Of a DNA stretch of 64,000 nt, positions 17,920-30,489 are shown one piece after another. A model generated the notes under the pieces. That model did not search any database. It saw only the letters and a list, made by a program, of their open reading frames with translations, and had not been told where the DNA came from. The stretch is taken from NCBI RefSeq assembly GCF_000022085.1, contig NC_011894.1, positions 4,982,001 through 5,046,000 on the forward strand, in the 5' to 3' direction. Source of the stretch: Methylobacterium nodulans ORS 2060. Its GTDB lineage: Bacteria > Pseudomonadota > Alphaproteobacteria > Rhizobiales > Beijerinckiaceae. How positions within the stretch are numbered: position 1 is the first letter of the stretch; each line of letters opens with the position of its first letter. The translations under genes were made by a program, and so were the position numbers.

Positions 17920-18465
17920 TTACTCCTCGTAGTCGATGACCCCGTCCAGGGCGTAGTGCTTCACCGTCTTGCGGTTGGCGATGAGCTCGTCGATGGTCGG
18001 CTCGCCCTTCAGGGCGCGGGCGATGGCGAGCTTCGTGGCCTCGTAGTTGGTGCGGTAGAGGTCCTTGCGGTCGAGATTCGGATCTTCGGCGCAGCGCGGA
18101 TCGAGCCAGATCATGACGATCATGCACAGGTCGTCGAGACCGTCCTTCGGCAGGATGCCCTCGATCACGCAATCCACGATGGCGTCGCCGGTCGCGGCCT
18201 GAACCACGCCGCCGAGGAGTTCGACGTATTCGGCGGAGTGGATCGTCGCCTTGGTGGTCATCATGGTGGCGGGGCGCACGAGCTGGTTGAGGTCGCGCAC
18301 CACGAACATCCGGGTGTGGCCCTGGACCTGCCCCATCATCGAGGCGAAGGCCGTCCCGACCGGGCCGCGCACGGACCCGATCAGCACCTCCGGCATGGCA
18401 TCGGTGAACTGGCCCTCGGCGGCGAGCACGGTGGCCTCGCCGGTGCGGAAGAAGATCTCGCTCAT
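17920..18465 (-). CDS. Formaldehyde-activating enzyme (Fae) paralogue
   Basis: 181 residues; start ATG 18465 after AGGGACGAGCG. The sequence follows Fae along its length: GEATV near the start, IGSVRGPVGTAFASMM, VIEGILPKDGLDDLCMIVMIW, and the family ending NYEATKLAIARALKGEPTIDELI. Fae condenses formaldehyde with tetrahydromethanopterin. At the position of the catalytic His (AHID in the Fae sequence as I recall it) this protein has AMPE, so the general-acid residue is missing. It is most like the secondary Fae2/Fae3-type paralogues of methylotrophs and may bind pterin or formaldehyde adducts, or act as a sensor; activity is doubtful. Confidence 0.85.
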   Translation of the reverse strand: MSEIFFRTGEATVLAAEGQFTDAMPEVLIGSVRGPVGTAFASMMGQVQGHTRMFVVRDLNQLVRPATMMTTKATIHSAEYVELLGGVVQAATGDAIVDCVIEGILPKDGLDDLCMIVMIWLDPRCAEDPNLDRKDLYRTNYEATKLAIARALKGEPTIDELIANRKTVKHYALDGVIDYEE

Positions 18466-18631
18466 CGCTCGTCCCTGCGGCGCGGGGCGCGGCGGCCCCG
18501 CCTTTCGCGCACCCACCACGCGAGACCCTTGTGGTCAACCGGTTCTGCGGGCCGCGCTCGGCTCGCGGGCGCCGGAAAATGGTCTATAGGCTGATTCGGG
18601 GCGTGACCGTCCCGCGACGCAAGGCGCCGTC

Positions 18632-18847
18632 ATGAGCGAACGCGACTGGACCCTGAAGGTGACGCCGACCGCCGCGGGCGTTCAGATCGAACTCGGCCTG
18701 GCGGATCTCGGCGGGGAGCCCGTCACTGCGGTGATCGCCCTCGACCGGGCGGAGGCCCGGCGCTTCGCACGCGCCCTGCTTGCCGCAGCCGGCGACGCCA
18801 CCGAGCGCACCTTCCCGCATCCGAAGCCGCCGGAAAGCCGGCCCTAG
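18632..18847 (+). CDS. Small hypothetical protein
   Basis: 71 residues, divergent from the Fae paralogue. It begins MSERDWTLKVTPTAAGVQIELGLADLGG and continues with an amphipathic helix (RAEARRFARALLAAAGD). Reading frame and codon use match its surroundings. No membrane segment, Cys or known motif. Possibly shares the divergent promoter region with the Fae paralogue. Confidence 0.55.
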   Translation: MSERDWTLKVTPTAAGVQIELGLADLGGEPVTAVIALDRAEARRFARALLAAAGDATERTFPHPKPPESRP

Positions 18848-18905
18848 AGGATGTCCCGGAGAAACCAGTCAGCCCAGCGACGATGTTCGCTCGCCCCTGT
18901 CCTGG

Positions 18906-19056
18906 ACGACTGCAGCGCCAGCGGAATGCGACCCGGGACCCAGCACAAGAAGTCGCGCAGCGACCGCTTGTCAGCCACGGTAAAGGCAAACGGAGCCGCT
19001 GCGCGACACGTCCTCCTGCTGGGTCCCGGATCTGCTTCCGCTAACGCTGCAGTCGT
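18906..19056. repeat. Large imperfect inverted repeat
   Basis: Left arm 18906-18962 (57 bp) and right arm 18997-19056 (60 bp) are about 80% complementary, with identical blocks such as ACGACTGCAGCG at the outer end, CGGGACCCAGCA in the middle and TCGCGCAGCG at the inner end. The loop is 34 bp. The mutations between arms are mostly single changes, so it is an ageing palindrome, not a fresh duplication. It could act as a transcript terminator for both convergent genes. Confidence 0.75.
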
Positions 19057-19100
19057 GCAGGCCCGAACGGGCCCGGAAAGAGGGAGGGGGCGGAGACCCT

Positions 19101-19140
19101 GTGATCCGGTCTGCGAAGGATCAACCGGAGACCGGATCAT
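19101..19140. repeat. Palindromic repeat, family 2, short copy
   Basis: Perfect 11-bp arms TGATCCGGTCT (19102-19112) and AGACCGGATCA (19129-19139) around GCGAAGGATCAACCGG. The right half carries the family 2 core also seen at 14269 and 43567. Confidence 0.65.
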
Positions 19141-19225
19141 CGCACCCGCTTGAGCGAAGCCATCAATCGAATCTCGGATGAGAATGCGTCGGACGCCTCT
19201 CGATGCGCCTGACGGACTCTCCCGA

Positions 19226-19639
19226 TCAGTACCGCCCAGGCAGGCGGCGCACCTTGGTGCCCGGCTTCTCGATCGGCTCGGCACAGGCATAGACGAACTC
19301 CGTGCGAAGGTCGTCGAACACCGTCTCGCCGATGATCCGGCAGGTCTCCCGGTCGGTTTCCTGCAGATAGGTCGTGGCCGCCTCGCTGAAGCGCTGGCGG
19401 CGAGTCAGCGCCGGATCCGCCCCGTCGAGGCCGCAGCCCGCCACTTCGCGCAGGCCGTTCGAGACGATCAGCATCCGGCGGGTCTGGCGCTGGTCGAACA
19501 CCTCGTAGGGATCCTTGCAGCCGGTCGTGACGACCTGGGGCTTGAGGCTCGCATAGGTATGCGAGATGTAGCCGAAGGTCGTGCAGCCCGCCGTGGCGAG
19601 CCCCGCCAGGAGCGCGATCCCCACCAGACCTGTCCGCAT
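19226..19639 (-). CDS. Predicted lipoprotein
   Basis: 137 residues from the ATG at 19639, which has GGAAAGGGCGCG ahead and gives a lipoprotein signal (MRTGLVGIALLAGLATAGC). The mature part has four further Cys and conserved-looking stretches (YEVFDQRQTRRMLIVSNGLREVAGCG, TRRQRFSEAATTYLQET). No family recognised. It is downstream of metH on the same strand but nearly 100 bp away, and probably independent. Confidence 0.6.
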   Translation of the reverse strand: MRTGLVGIALLAGLATAGCTTFGYISHTYASLKPQVVTTGCKDPYEVFDQRQTRRMLIVSNGLREVAGCGLDGADPALTRRQRFSEAATTYLQETDRETCRIIGETVFDDLRTEFVYACAEPIEKPGTKVRRLPGRY

Positions 19640-19736
19640 CGCGCCCTTTCCGGCTATCCGTCGCCGCATGGCCGGTTCGGCCCTCGCGCCCAAGCTTTGA
19701 GCCGGGGCGGGGCCATCGGTCAAGCCTGGCCGTGGC

Positions 19737-23483
<3,747 letters not shown>

Positions 23484-23580
23484 CGGGTCAATCCGGGAGA
23501 GGCCGGCGGGCGGCCGTTGCGGTGAGAACGTCGTCAGAGCGGCAAGCGACGGTCGAAGGCGGCCTATCCTCCTGCCACGC

Positions 23581-24501
23581 TCACGCCGCGGCCCGCTCCG
23601 GCATGGGCGCGCTCGGGGTCGCGCGCAGGCCGAGGAGGTGGCAGATCGCGTAGACGAGGTCGGCGCGGTTCATGGTGTAGAAGTGGAAGTCGGTGACGCC
23701 CCGGTCGAGGAGGTCGAGCACCTGCTCGGCGGCGACCGCCGCCGCCACCAGCTTGCGCGTGCCGACATCGTCCTCGAGGCCCTCGAAGCGCGCCGCCAGC
23801 CAATCCGGCACCGAGGCTCCGGTGCGCTTGGCGAAGCTCGCCGCCTGCTTGAAGTTCTGCACCGGCAGGATCCCCGGGACGATCGGGATGTCGATGCCGC
23901 GCGCCTGAACCCGGTCGAGGTAGCGGAAGAACAGGTCGTTGTCGAAGAAGAACTGAGTGATGGCGCGGTCGGCGCCGCATTCGACCTTGGCCTTGAGCGC
24001 GTCGATGTCGACATCGAGGGACGGCGCCTCCGGGTGGCGCTCCGGATAGGCCGAGACCGAGACCTGGAAGTCGCCGATGCCCTTGATCCCCGCGACGAGG
24101 TCGCAGGAGCGCGCATAGCCTCCGGGATGGGCCCGGTAGGCCGTGCCGACGCCCTCGGCCGGGTCGCCGCGCAGGGCCACGATGTGGCGCACGCCCACAT
24201 CCCAGTAGGAGCGCACGACCTCGTTCACCTCCTCCTTCGTCGCATCGACGCAGGTGAGATGGGCGGCGGGCTTGAGGTTCGTCTCGCGCACGATCCGCGC
24301 GACGGTGTTGTGGGTGCGCTCGCGGGTCGATCCGCCGGCCCCGTAGGTCACCGACACGAAGTTCGGCTGGAGCGGCGCCAGCCGCTCGATCGACGACCAC
24401 AGCGTCGCCTCCATCTCCGCGGTCTTCGGCGGGAAGAACTCGAAGGACACCCGAATCGGACGGTGGCTCTCGCGGCTCGGACGGAAGGCGGTGGAAGCCA
24501 T
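23581..24501 (-). CDS. metF: Methylenetetrahydrofolate reductase
   Basis: 306 residues from ATG 24501 (GAGG ahead); the longer frame to 24702 has a Pro/Arg-rich extension alien to the family. Flavin TIM barrel with [65 protein letters not shown] and PGILPVQNF, all typical of MetF. It reduces 5,10-methylene-THF to 5-methyl-THF with NADH/FAD, supplying MetH. It lies between sahR and metH, 85 bp after the regulator and with no promoter-like dyad in that gap, so it is read from the sahR promoter. Confidence 0.97.
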   Translation of the reverse strand: MASTAFRPSRESHRPIRVSFEFFPPKTAEMEATLWSSIERLAPLQPNFVSVTYGAGGSTRERTHNTVARIVRETNLKPAAHLTCVDATKEEVNEVVRSYWDVGVRHIVALRGDPAEGVGTAYRAHPGGYARSCDLVAGIKGIGDFQVSVSAYPERHPEAPSLDVDIDALKAKVECGADRAITQFFFDNDLFFRYLDRVQARGIDIPIVPGILPVQNFKQAASFAKRTGASVPDWLAARFEGLEDDVGTRKLVAAAVAAEQVLDLLDRGVTDFHFYTMNRADLVYAICHLLGLRATPSAPMPERAAA

Positions 24502-24586
24502 CGGGACCTCGGTTTCTGTCAGGCGGATGGGGGGACGCACACCGTGCCGCGCACGGGCAGCGTGTGGGTGAGGGGCACGGCGGGCA

Positions 24587-25573
24587 TCAGGCAACCTCAC
24601 GGGCCGGCTCGGCGCCGAGCGCGCGGCTATGGGCGAGCCAGAGCGTGACGGTGAGCCGGTGCCCGGCATCGCCGCTCGGCGGAAGCTCGCGGACGCGCAC
24701 ATCCGTGAGGGAGGCTTCGGTGAGCCAGCCGGTGACCTGCTCGGCCGAGAAGCCGAGGCGGCGATGGGCCTGCGACTCGCGCAGGAATTCCAGGTCGTGC
24801 GGCGCGAAATCGACCACCAGCAGCCGCCCCCCGGGAGCGACGAGGCGGGCCGCCTCGCGCAAAGCCCGCGCGGGCTCGTCGAGATAGTGCAGCACCTGGT
24901 GGATCAGCACGAGATCGAAGCTGCCGCGGCCGAAGGGCGGGGCGTGGATGTCGCCCTGGCGCAGATCGACCCGCGCCAGTCCCTGCCGCTCCAGATTGGC
25001 CCGGGCCACCGACAGCATGGCGTAGTTGGCGTCGAGCCCGGTCGCCCGCGTGGCGCGGGGCGCGAGCAGGCCGAGCATCCGGCCGGTCCCCGTGCCGAGG
25101 TCGATCAGGCTGCCGATCGGCCCAGGCCCGAGCACGTCGAGCACCGCCGCCTCAACGGTCGCCTCCGGCACGTGGAGCGAGCGCACCCGGTCCCATTGCG
25201 GCGCGAGCCGTGCGAAGAAGCTCTGGGCCGCTTCCGCCCGCTGCGCCCGCACGGCCTGGAGCCGGGCCAGATCCTCCGACAGGGGAGGATTCGTCCGGTC
25301 CATGGCGGCAATGAGCGGCTCGACCAGGGCGGACACGCCCTCGACGAGGCGGAAGAAGGCCCAGGCCCCCTCCCGGTGCCGCTCCACCAGCCCCGCCTCG
25401 ACCATCAGCTTCAGGTGGCGCGAGATCCGCGGCTGCGACTGGCCGAGGATGTCGGTGAGGTCGGAAACCGAGAGTTCCCCCTCCCCCAGGAGCGCGAGGA
25501 TGCGCAGCCGCGTCTCTTCCGCCGCGGCGCGCAGCACGCTCAAGGCATCGGCGAAGTGCAGCGGGCGGGTCAT
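24587..25573 (-). CDS. sahR: ArsR-family regulator fused to a SAM-methyltransferase-like domain (SahR type)
   Basis: 328 residues. Residues 1-95 are an ArsR winged HTH (ALSVLRAAAEETRLRILALLGEGELSVSDLTDILGQSQPRISRHLKLM). Residues 110-300 form a class I SAM-binding Rossmann domain (SLIDLGTGTGRMLGLLAPRA, then LVLIHQVLHYLDEPARAL). This fusion matches SahR-type proteins of Proteobacteria, repressors of methionine-cycle genes that respond to S-adenosylhomocysteine. Here it heads the operon with metF and metH, and a perfect palindrome lies just upstream of its start, so autoregulation is likely. The gene symbol rests on architecture and context. Confidence 0.85.
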   Translation of the reverse strand: MTRPLHFADALSVLRAAAEETRLRILALLGEGELSVSDLTDILGQSQPRISRHLKLMVEAGLVERHREGAWAFFRLVEGVSALVEPLIAAMDRTNPPLSEDLARLQAVRAQRAEAAQSFFARLAPQWDRVRSLHVPEATVEAAVLDVLGPGPIGSLIDLGTGTGRMLGLLAPRATRATGLDANYAMLSVARANLERQGLARVDLRQGDIHAPPFGRGSFDLVLIHQVLHYLDEPARALREAARLVAPGGRLLVVDFAPHDLEFLRESQAHRRLGFSAEQVTGWLTEASLTDVRVRELPPSGDAGHRLTVTLWLAHSRALGAEPAREVA

Positions 25574-25601
25574 CGGCGGGCGGCTCTCGGCTCCATTCGA
25601 A

Positions 25602-25621
25602 ACATAAAGATATCTTTATGT
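25602..25621. promoter_or_regulatory. Perfect 20-bp palindrome, likely SahR operator
   Basis: ACATAAAGATATCTTTATGT, a flawless 20-bp dyad, lies 29-48 bp upstream of the sahR start codon and is the most AT-rich spot for kilobases. Its ATAAAGATATCTTTAT core resembles the sites described for SahR-type regulators upstream of methionine-cycle genes. Occupancy would block the sahR-metF-metH promoter. Confidence 0.8.
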
Positions 25622-25664
25622 GCGACTGGAGCGGGACGCAAGCCGGAATCCGCAGCGAGGCGGC

Positions 25665-25700
25665 GAATAAAAAAGCCCCTCTCCCGTGCGGGAGAGGGGC
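25665..25700 (-). terminator. Rho-independent terminator
   Basis: On the reverse strand, an 8-bp or longer GC stem (GCCCCTCTCCC-GCAC-GGGAGAGGGGC) is followed directly by a run TTTTTTATT. It lies after the stop of the 25735-26091 gene and before the SahR operator, insulating the methionine operon. Confidence 0.85.
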
Positions 25701-25734
25701 GCGCGAGCGGCGTCGGCCCCGATGGGAAAGCGGG

Positions 25735-26091
25735 TCAGACCGGCCGCGGCAGCTTGCAGCTGTCGAGGGCTTCGAGGGCCTTGGCCCGCGCGGAATCGTT
25801 GAAATAGCCGGTCGTCCGGTAGGCTTCGAGCTCGGAGGCATCGAGGGCGCGCAGGGTCGCCCTGGCGTAGCAGCCGCAGGGGCGTTCCAGGGTGGTCTCG
25901 GCCGTGTTCTGCAGGCGGGCCTGCACGACCGCGCAGGCCCGGCGCACGCGGCTCTCGAGTTCGGTCTTGGGCGCCGTGCGCAGGGCCGGATCGGGCTGGT
26001 AGGCTTCGAGCTGCGAGGAGGCGGCGCCCGCGAGGGCGGCGGTGGCGCCGAGGGCCATCAGGCCGGCGGCAAGGGCGATGCGGATGCGCAT
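25735..26091 (-). CDS. Secreted hypothetical protein
   Basis: 118 residues from the ATG at 26091, which gives a signal peptide (MRIRIALAAGLMALGATAALAG). The mature part is helical and carries four Cys (RRACAVVQ, RPCGCYA, DSCKLP), suggesting disulfides or haem/metal binding, though no CxxCH is present. The longer frame to 26613 is a shadow of the molybdoenzyme. Closed by a strong terminator. No family recognised. Confidence 0.65.
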   Translation of the reverse strand: MRIRIALAAGLMALGATAALAGAASSQLEAYQPDPALRTAPKTELESRVRRACAVVQARLQNTAETTLERPCGCYARATLRALDASELEAYRTTGYFNDSARAKALEALDSCKLPRPV

Positions 26092-26210
26092 GGTCGGTGT
26101 CCGGTGAGCGGAAAGCTTGACCGTTGGACTCTGATCCCCCGCTCCGTGCAAGGGCGCAGGCGCCACAGTCCGGCGAAAACGCCGCGGCCCGATTCGGGCC
26201 TGCACCGCAA

Positions 26211-28313
26211 TCAGGCAGCCGGCAGCGGCTCGATGGAGACGTGGTTGTCGTGGAAGGCGGCCCCGCCGAACGGCGCCGGCGCGTCGGCCCCGGTCAGCGT
26301 GTTGATGCCGCGCCCGTCCGGATAGGCGTCGTTCGGCCAGATCGATTCCGCGATCAGCACGCCGCGGCGCAGGCCGTCGAACAGGGTGGCCCGCAGCTGC
26401 ACGGCACCGAGCGCATTGGCCAGACGCACCCAGGCCCCCTCGACGATCCCCCGCTCGGCCGCATCCGCCGGATGGATCATCACGGTCGGATGGCGCTCCT
26501 TGGCCAGCGAGGTCGGCGTCTCGGTGAAGCTCGAATTCAGGAAGTTGCGGGCCGGGCTGGTGGCGAGGCGGAAGGGGAACGCGGCCGTGCCGGTCCGCAG
26601 CGGCGCCTCCCAATGGTCGGGCAGGGACGGCAGGAGGTCGGTCGGGCCGCGCGGGCCGTCATGACCGATCGGCACCGCAGACCAGTCCGGGCGGAACCGG
26701 AAGCGGCCGTCCGGATGGCCGAACCCGTCGAGGAAATGGGCGCGCGCGAAGGCCGGCTGCGCGTCGAGCACCCCATCCGCCGCTTCGAGCGCCGCGAGCG
26801 TGCCGCGGCCGGAGGCCCGGAGGGTCGCATCGATCAGCTCGCGCGGCGTCATGGCGAAGCCCGGATGCGCGGCGCCGAGCCGTGCGGCGAGCGCCGCCAC
26901 GACCTCGTGGTTCGAGCGGCAAAGGCCGGGCGGATCGATCCGCTTGAGGCCGAGCTGGATGTGCTGGTGGCCGCCGCCCGTATAGAGGTCGTCGTGCTCC
27001 AGGAACATGGTCGCGGGCAGCACGAGGTCGGCCATCCGGGCCGTCTCGGTCATGAACTGCTCGTGCACGCAGACGAACAGGTCCTCGCGGGAAAAACCCC
27101 GCTTCACCGCCTCCTGCTCGGGCGCGACCGAGACCGGGTTGGTGTTCTGAATCAGCATGGCGGTGACGGGCGGGCCGCCCCGCAGCGCCTCCGCGTCGCC
27201 CGTGAGCACCCGGCCGATCTGCGACTGATCGAGCACCCGCACCTCGGGACGCCGGAGGTCGAGCCCCTCGATCAGGCGCTTGTCGAGGCCGTAGATACCG
27301 CTGTTGGAATGAAAGGCCCCACCGCCGGGGTGGCGCCACGCCCCCGTCACCGCCGGGATGCAGAGCGCCGCGTGCATGTTCACGGCCCCGTTGCGGCTGC
27401 GCGAGAAGCCGTAGCCGAGCCGGAAGAAGGTCCGCTTCGTGGTGCCGACGAGCCGCGCGAAGGCCTCGATCTCCGCCACCGCGAGGCCGGTGATCGCGGC
27501 GGCCCAGGCCGGATCCCGCCCGCGCAGATGCGCCTCCAGCTCGTCCGGGCAGTCGGTGTAGCGGGCGAGGTAGTCGCGGTCGGCGAGGCCGTCGCGGAAC
27601 AGCACGTGCATCACCGCACAGGCGAGCGCGCCGTCCGTCCCCGGCCGCAGCAGCAGCGGCATGTCCGCCTGCCGCATGGTCGGATTGTCGTAGATGTCCA
27701 CCGCCACGATCTTGGCGTCGCGGGTCTTCCGCGCCGTCTGGGCGTGGGTCATGACATTGACCTGGGTGTGCACCGGGTTGGTGCCCCAGATCACCACGCA
27801 GTCGCTCTCCGCCATCTCGCGCGGGTCGGCCCCCGCGAGCCGGCCGGTTCCGGCGACGTAGCCCGACCAGGCGAGCGTGGTGCATATAGTGGAATGCTGG
27901 CCCGAATAGCCCTTGGCGTGGCGCAGCCGGTTGATGCCGTCGCGCATCACCAGCCCCATCGTGCCCGCGTAGTAATAGGGCCAGACCGCCTCCGCCCCAT
28001 GCGCGGCCTCGGCCTTCAGGAAGGAAGCGGCCACGCGGTCGAGGGCCTCATCCCAGGAGATCGGGGCGAAGGAGCCCGATCCCTTCGGGCCGGTCCGGAT
28101 CAGAGGCCGGGTCAGGCGGTCGGGATGATGGATGCGCTCGGCGTAGCGGGCGACCTTCGCGCAGACGACGCCCGCCGTGTAGCTGTGGCGGGCCGAGCCG
28201 CGCACCCGCCCGATCGTGTTCCCGTCGATCACCTCGACGTCGAGGGCGCAGACCGAGGGACAATCATGCGGACAGGTGGAACTCCGCCGCTCGATCCGCG
28301 CCTGAGCCGTCAC
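26211..28313 (-). CDS. Molybdopterin oxidoreductase family protein
   Basis: 700 residues, DMSO-reductase superfamily. The N-terminus has a 4Fe-4S motif (CPHDCPSVC plus a later Cys in GVVCAKVARY), followed by the molybdopterin domain (TRPLIRTGPKGSGSFAPISWDEAL) and C-terminal dinucleotide-binding domain (FLNSSFTETPTSLAKE, then VMIHPADAAERGI). No Tat signal, so it is cytoplasmic. This soluble, single-subunit type is grouped with assimilatory or formate-dehydrogenase-like reductases, but the substrate is unknown and no electron-transfer partner is adjacent. The start could be a few residues downstream. Confidence 0.88.
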   Translation of the reverse strand: MTAQARIERRSSTCPHDCPSVCALDVEVIDGNTIGRVRGSARHSYTAGVVCAKVARYAERIHHPDRLTRPLIRTGPKGSGSFAPISWDEALDRVAASFLKAEAAHGAEAVWPYYYAGTMGLVMRDGINRLRHAKGYSGQHSTICTTLAWSGYVAGTGRLAGADPREMAESDCVVIWGTNPVHTQVNVMTHAQTARKTRDAKIVAVDIYDNPTMRQADMPLLLRPGTDGALACAVMHVLFRDGLADRDYLARYTDCPDELEAHLRGRDPAWAAAITGLAVAEIEAFARLVGTTKRTFFRLGYGFSRSRNGAVNMHAALCIPAVTGAWRHPGGGAFHSNSGIYGLDKRLIEGLDLRRPEVRVLDQSQIGRVLTGDAEALRGGPPVTAMLIQNTNPVSVAPEQEAVKRGFSREDLFVCVHEQFMTETARMADLVLPATMFLEHDDLYTGGGHQHIQLGLKRIDPPGLCRSNHEVVAALAARLGAAHPGFAMTPRELIDATLRASGRGTLAALEAADGVLDAQPAFARAHFLDGFGHPDGRFRFRPDWSAVPIGHDGPRGPTDLLPSLPDHWEAPLRTGTAAFPFRLATSPARNFLNSSFTETPTSLAKERHPTVMIHPADAAERGIVEGAWVRLANALGAVQLRATLFDGLRRGVLIAESIWPNDAYPDGRGINTLTGADAPAPFGGAAFHDNHVSIEPLPAA

Positions 28314-28344
28314 CCGCCCGCCTCCATGCTGCCCCGTCGGAGTT

Positions 28345-28767
28345 TTAGCCGACGATGTCCTTCTCGTCGAAGAACTGCGCGATCTCGACCTTCGCGTTCT
28401 CGGCGCTGTCGGAACCGTGCACCGAGTTCTCGCCGACCGAGAGGGCGAACTTCTTGCGGATGGTGCCCTCGGCGGCCTGGGCCGGGTTCGTGGCGCCCAT
28501 CACCTCGCGGTACTTGGCGACGGCGTTCTCGCCCTCCAGCACCTGCACGACGACCGGACCGGAGGTCATGAAGGAGACGAGCTCGCCGTAGAACGGCCGC
28601 TCGGCATGGACCTCGTAGAACGTCTTGGCCTGGGCCTCGGACATGCGGATGCGGCGCTGGGCGACGATGCGCAGGCCCGCCTCCTCGATCACCGCGTTGA
28701 TCGCGCCGGTGAGGTTCCGGGCGGTGGCGTCCGGCTTCAGGATGGAGAAGGTGCGCTCGATGGCCAT
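28345..28767 (-). CDS. ndk: Nucleoside-diphosphate kinase
   Basis: 140 residues, normal length. [20 protein letters not shown] opens the family fold, and the phosphorylated His is in [21 protein letters not shown] at about residue 117. The enzyme transfers the gamma phosphate between NTPs and NDPs. ATG 28767 chosen over the upstream frame, which begins in unrelated sequence. Not part of an obvious operon. Confidence 0.97.
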   Translation of the reverse strand: MAIERTFSILKPDATARNLTGAINAVIEEAGLRIVAQRRIRMSEAQAKTFYEVHAERPFYGELVSFMTSGPVVVQVLEGENAVAKYREVMGATNPAQAAEGTIRKKFALSVGENSVHGSDSAENAKVEIAQFFDEKDIVG

Positions 28768-29048
28768 CAGACGATCCGTAAGGAGCAAAGCGTGGCGGGA
28801 CGGCCGGATGCCGCCCGCGGCGCCGGGCTTATAGCGGCGGCCAGAGTCACCCTCAAGCCGAAGCGGACCGGCGCCGCTGCGGCTTCGCCGCAACGCGGTC
28901 GAAAAAACGCCAGAAACCCGGGGTTTTTGAAGCGCACCGCGGCCTTTCGGCCACGCCCGGTGCGCGACGTCGAGCCGGGCATCGACACGACGATCCATCA
29001 GGCGGACGCCCGGGGCGCGCCGCTATGGACCTCAAGGGAGATTCGCGC

Positions 29049-29558
29049 ATGCGTTCCGTCCGGACTCCGGCCCTCACCGCGTTCCTGTTCCTCGCCGGCA
29101 CCGCCGCCCAGGCGGCGACCGACCCGTCCGGCACGTGGCTCACCGAGGACGGCCGGGCGAAGATCAAGATCGAGCGCTGCGGCCCCGGAAGCGCCCACAT
29201 CTGCGGAACGGTCGTCTGGCTGAAGACCCCGCTCAACGACCAGGGCCAGCCGCGCACCGACATCAAGAACCCCGACCCGAAGAAGCGCACCCGCCCGGTG
29301 ATCGGCCTCCAGCTCATGGAGGGCCTGAAGCCGGGCGAGGACGGGTACAAGGGCCAGATCTACAATGCCGAAGAGGGCAAGTTCTACGAGGTGACGATCG
29401 CCCGCGAGAGCGCGAGCGAGCTTGCGGTCTCGGGCTGCCTGCTGAAGGTGCTGTGCGGCTCGCAGACCTGGACCAAGACTCCCGACGAGGTGGCCCAGGC
29501 CGCCCCGGCGCCCCGCCCGGCCGCCAAGCCTGCTTCGCCCAAGACCGTCGCGCCGTAA
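29049..29558 (+). CDS. DUF2147 secreted protein
   Basis: 169 residues from ATG 29049 (GGGAG before it). Signal peptide MRSVRTPALTAFLFLAGTAAQA. The mature protein has the DUF2147 pattern: GTWLTEDGRAKIKIERCG, HICGTVVWLKTP, VIGLQLMEGLKPGEDGYKG and YNAEEGKFYEVTI, ending in an Ala/Pro-rich tail. DUF2147 proteins are beta-barrel lipocalin-like periplasmic proteins of unknown ligand. Convergent with the GST gene. Confidence 0.85.
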   Translation: MRSVRTPALTAFLFLAGTAAQAATDPSGTWLTEDGRAKIKIERCGPGSAHICGTVVWLKTPLNDQGQPRTDIKNPDPKKRTRPVIGLQLMEGLKPGEDGYKGQIYNAEEGKFYEVTIARESASELAVSGCLLKVLCGSQTWTKTPDEVAQAAPAPRPAAKPASPKTVAP

Positions 29559-29567
29559 GTCCCGGGG

Positions 29568-30239
29568 TCAGCAGGCGGGGGCCGCGGCCTCCTCCGGCTC
29601 CGGCCGCAGCTTGAAGCCGCGCTGCACGGCGGGGCGCGCCTTCACGACGTCGAGCCAGCGGCCGACATGCGGGAAATCCGCGATGTCCTGGCCCTGGCGC
29701 TCCCAGAGCTTCGCCCAGGTGACGACCGCGATGTCCGCAATGGTGAAGTCCTCGCCGGCGACGAAGGGGTGGCGGGAGAGCTGGGCGTCGAGGACGCCGT
29801 AGAGCCGCGCGGCCTCCGCGGTGAAGCGCTCGATCGCGTAGGGAATCTTGTCCGAGGCGTAGATGCGGAAATGGTGCGTCTGGCCGAGGGTCGGGCCGAA
29901 ATTCGCCGCCTGCCAGAACAGCCAGATATCGACGGCGATCCGCGCCCTCTCCTCGCTCGGGTAGAAACGGCCGACCTTGCGGGCGAGGTATTGCAGGATG
30001 GCGTTCGACTCGTAGACCGTGATCGGCTGGCCGCCCGGTCCATCCGGATCGGTGATCGCCGGGATCTTGCCGTTCGGCGAGACGGCGAGGAAATCCGGCG
30101 AGCGCTGAACGCCCTTGCCGATATTCACCGGGATCATGCGGTAGGGCAGGCCGCATTCCTCCAGCATGATCGAGGCTTTCCAGCCGTTCGGCGTCGTCCA
30201 GTAGTAGAGGTCGATCGGCGGAGTCGTGACAGCCGACAT
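29568..30239 (-). CDS. Glutathione S-transferase (Ure2p/YfcG-like)
   Basis: 223 residues from ATG 30239. N-terminal thioredoxin fold (YYWTTPNGWKASIMLEECGLPYRM, then SPNGKIPAITDPDG and ESNAILQYLARK) and an all-helical C-terminal domain (FTIADIAVVTWAKLWERQ). The TPNGWK motif with Asn-Gly places it in the Nu/Ure2p-like class, which often has disulfide-bond reductase or peroxidase activity with glutathione. No operon. Confidence 0.92.
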   Translation of the reverse strand: MSAVTTPPIDLYYWTTPNGWKASIMLEECGLPYRMIPVNIGKGVQRSPDFLAVSPNGKIPAITDPDGPGGQPITVYESNAILQYLARKVGRFYPSEERARIAVDIWLFWQAANFGPTLGQTHHFRIYASDKIPYAIERFTAEAARLYGVLDAQLSRHPFVAGEDFTIADIAVVTWAKLWERQGQDIADFPHVGRWLDVVKARPAVQRGFKLRPEPEEAAAPAC

Positions 30240-30489
30240 GCGGACAATCCCCTCGCGCGGGCGTGGATCGGGTCTCTGGCCGGGCGAGCTTAACCAGACA
30301 GGCGCCGGGCCTGTGAAGCGAAAACGTCGCCGGGCGCCGGAAAGCTGCGGCCAAAATGTGACGGGAAGGACTTTTCCGGCACCCACCTTGCAACCTCGGC
30401 AGGAAGCGGATTGCCCGGCGCACAGTCATCGGCTGTGGTGACGTTACGTCCGCCGCCCGGGTGCGGCCGGACCTGCCAGGAACCGTCGC

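Larger units (their letters stand above)
18848..19225. other. Intergenic region made largely of two inverted repeats
   Basis: 378 bp between the small gene and the lipoprotein gene, which converge. It contains the large inverted repeat 18906-19056 and the family 2 palindrome 19101-19140. No coding sequence is supported. Confidence 0.6.

Noticed and set aside
23484..23580. Possible cobalamin or SAM riboswitch ahead of metH and metF
   Set aside because: The gaps of 97 and 85 bp are too short and lack the conserved boxes; the operon has a repressor-type palindrome instead.
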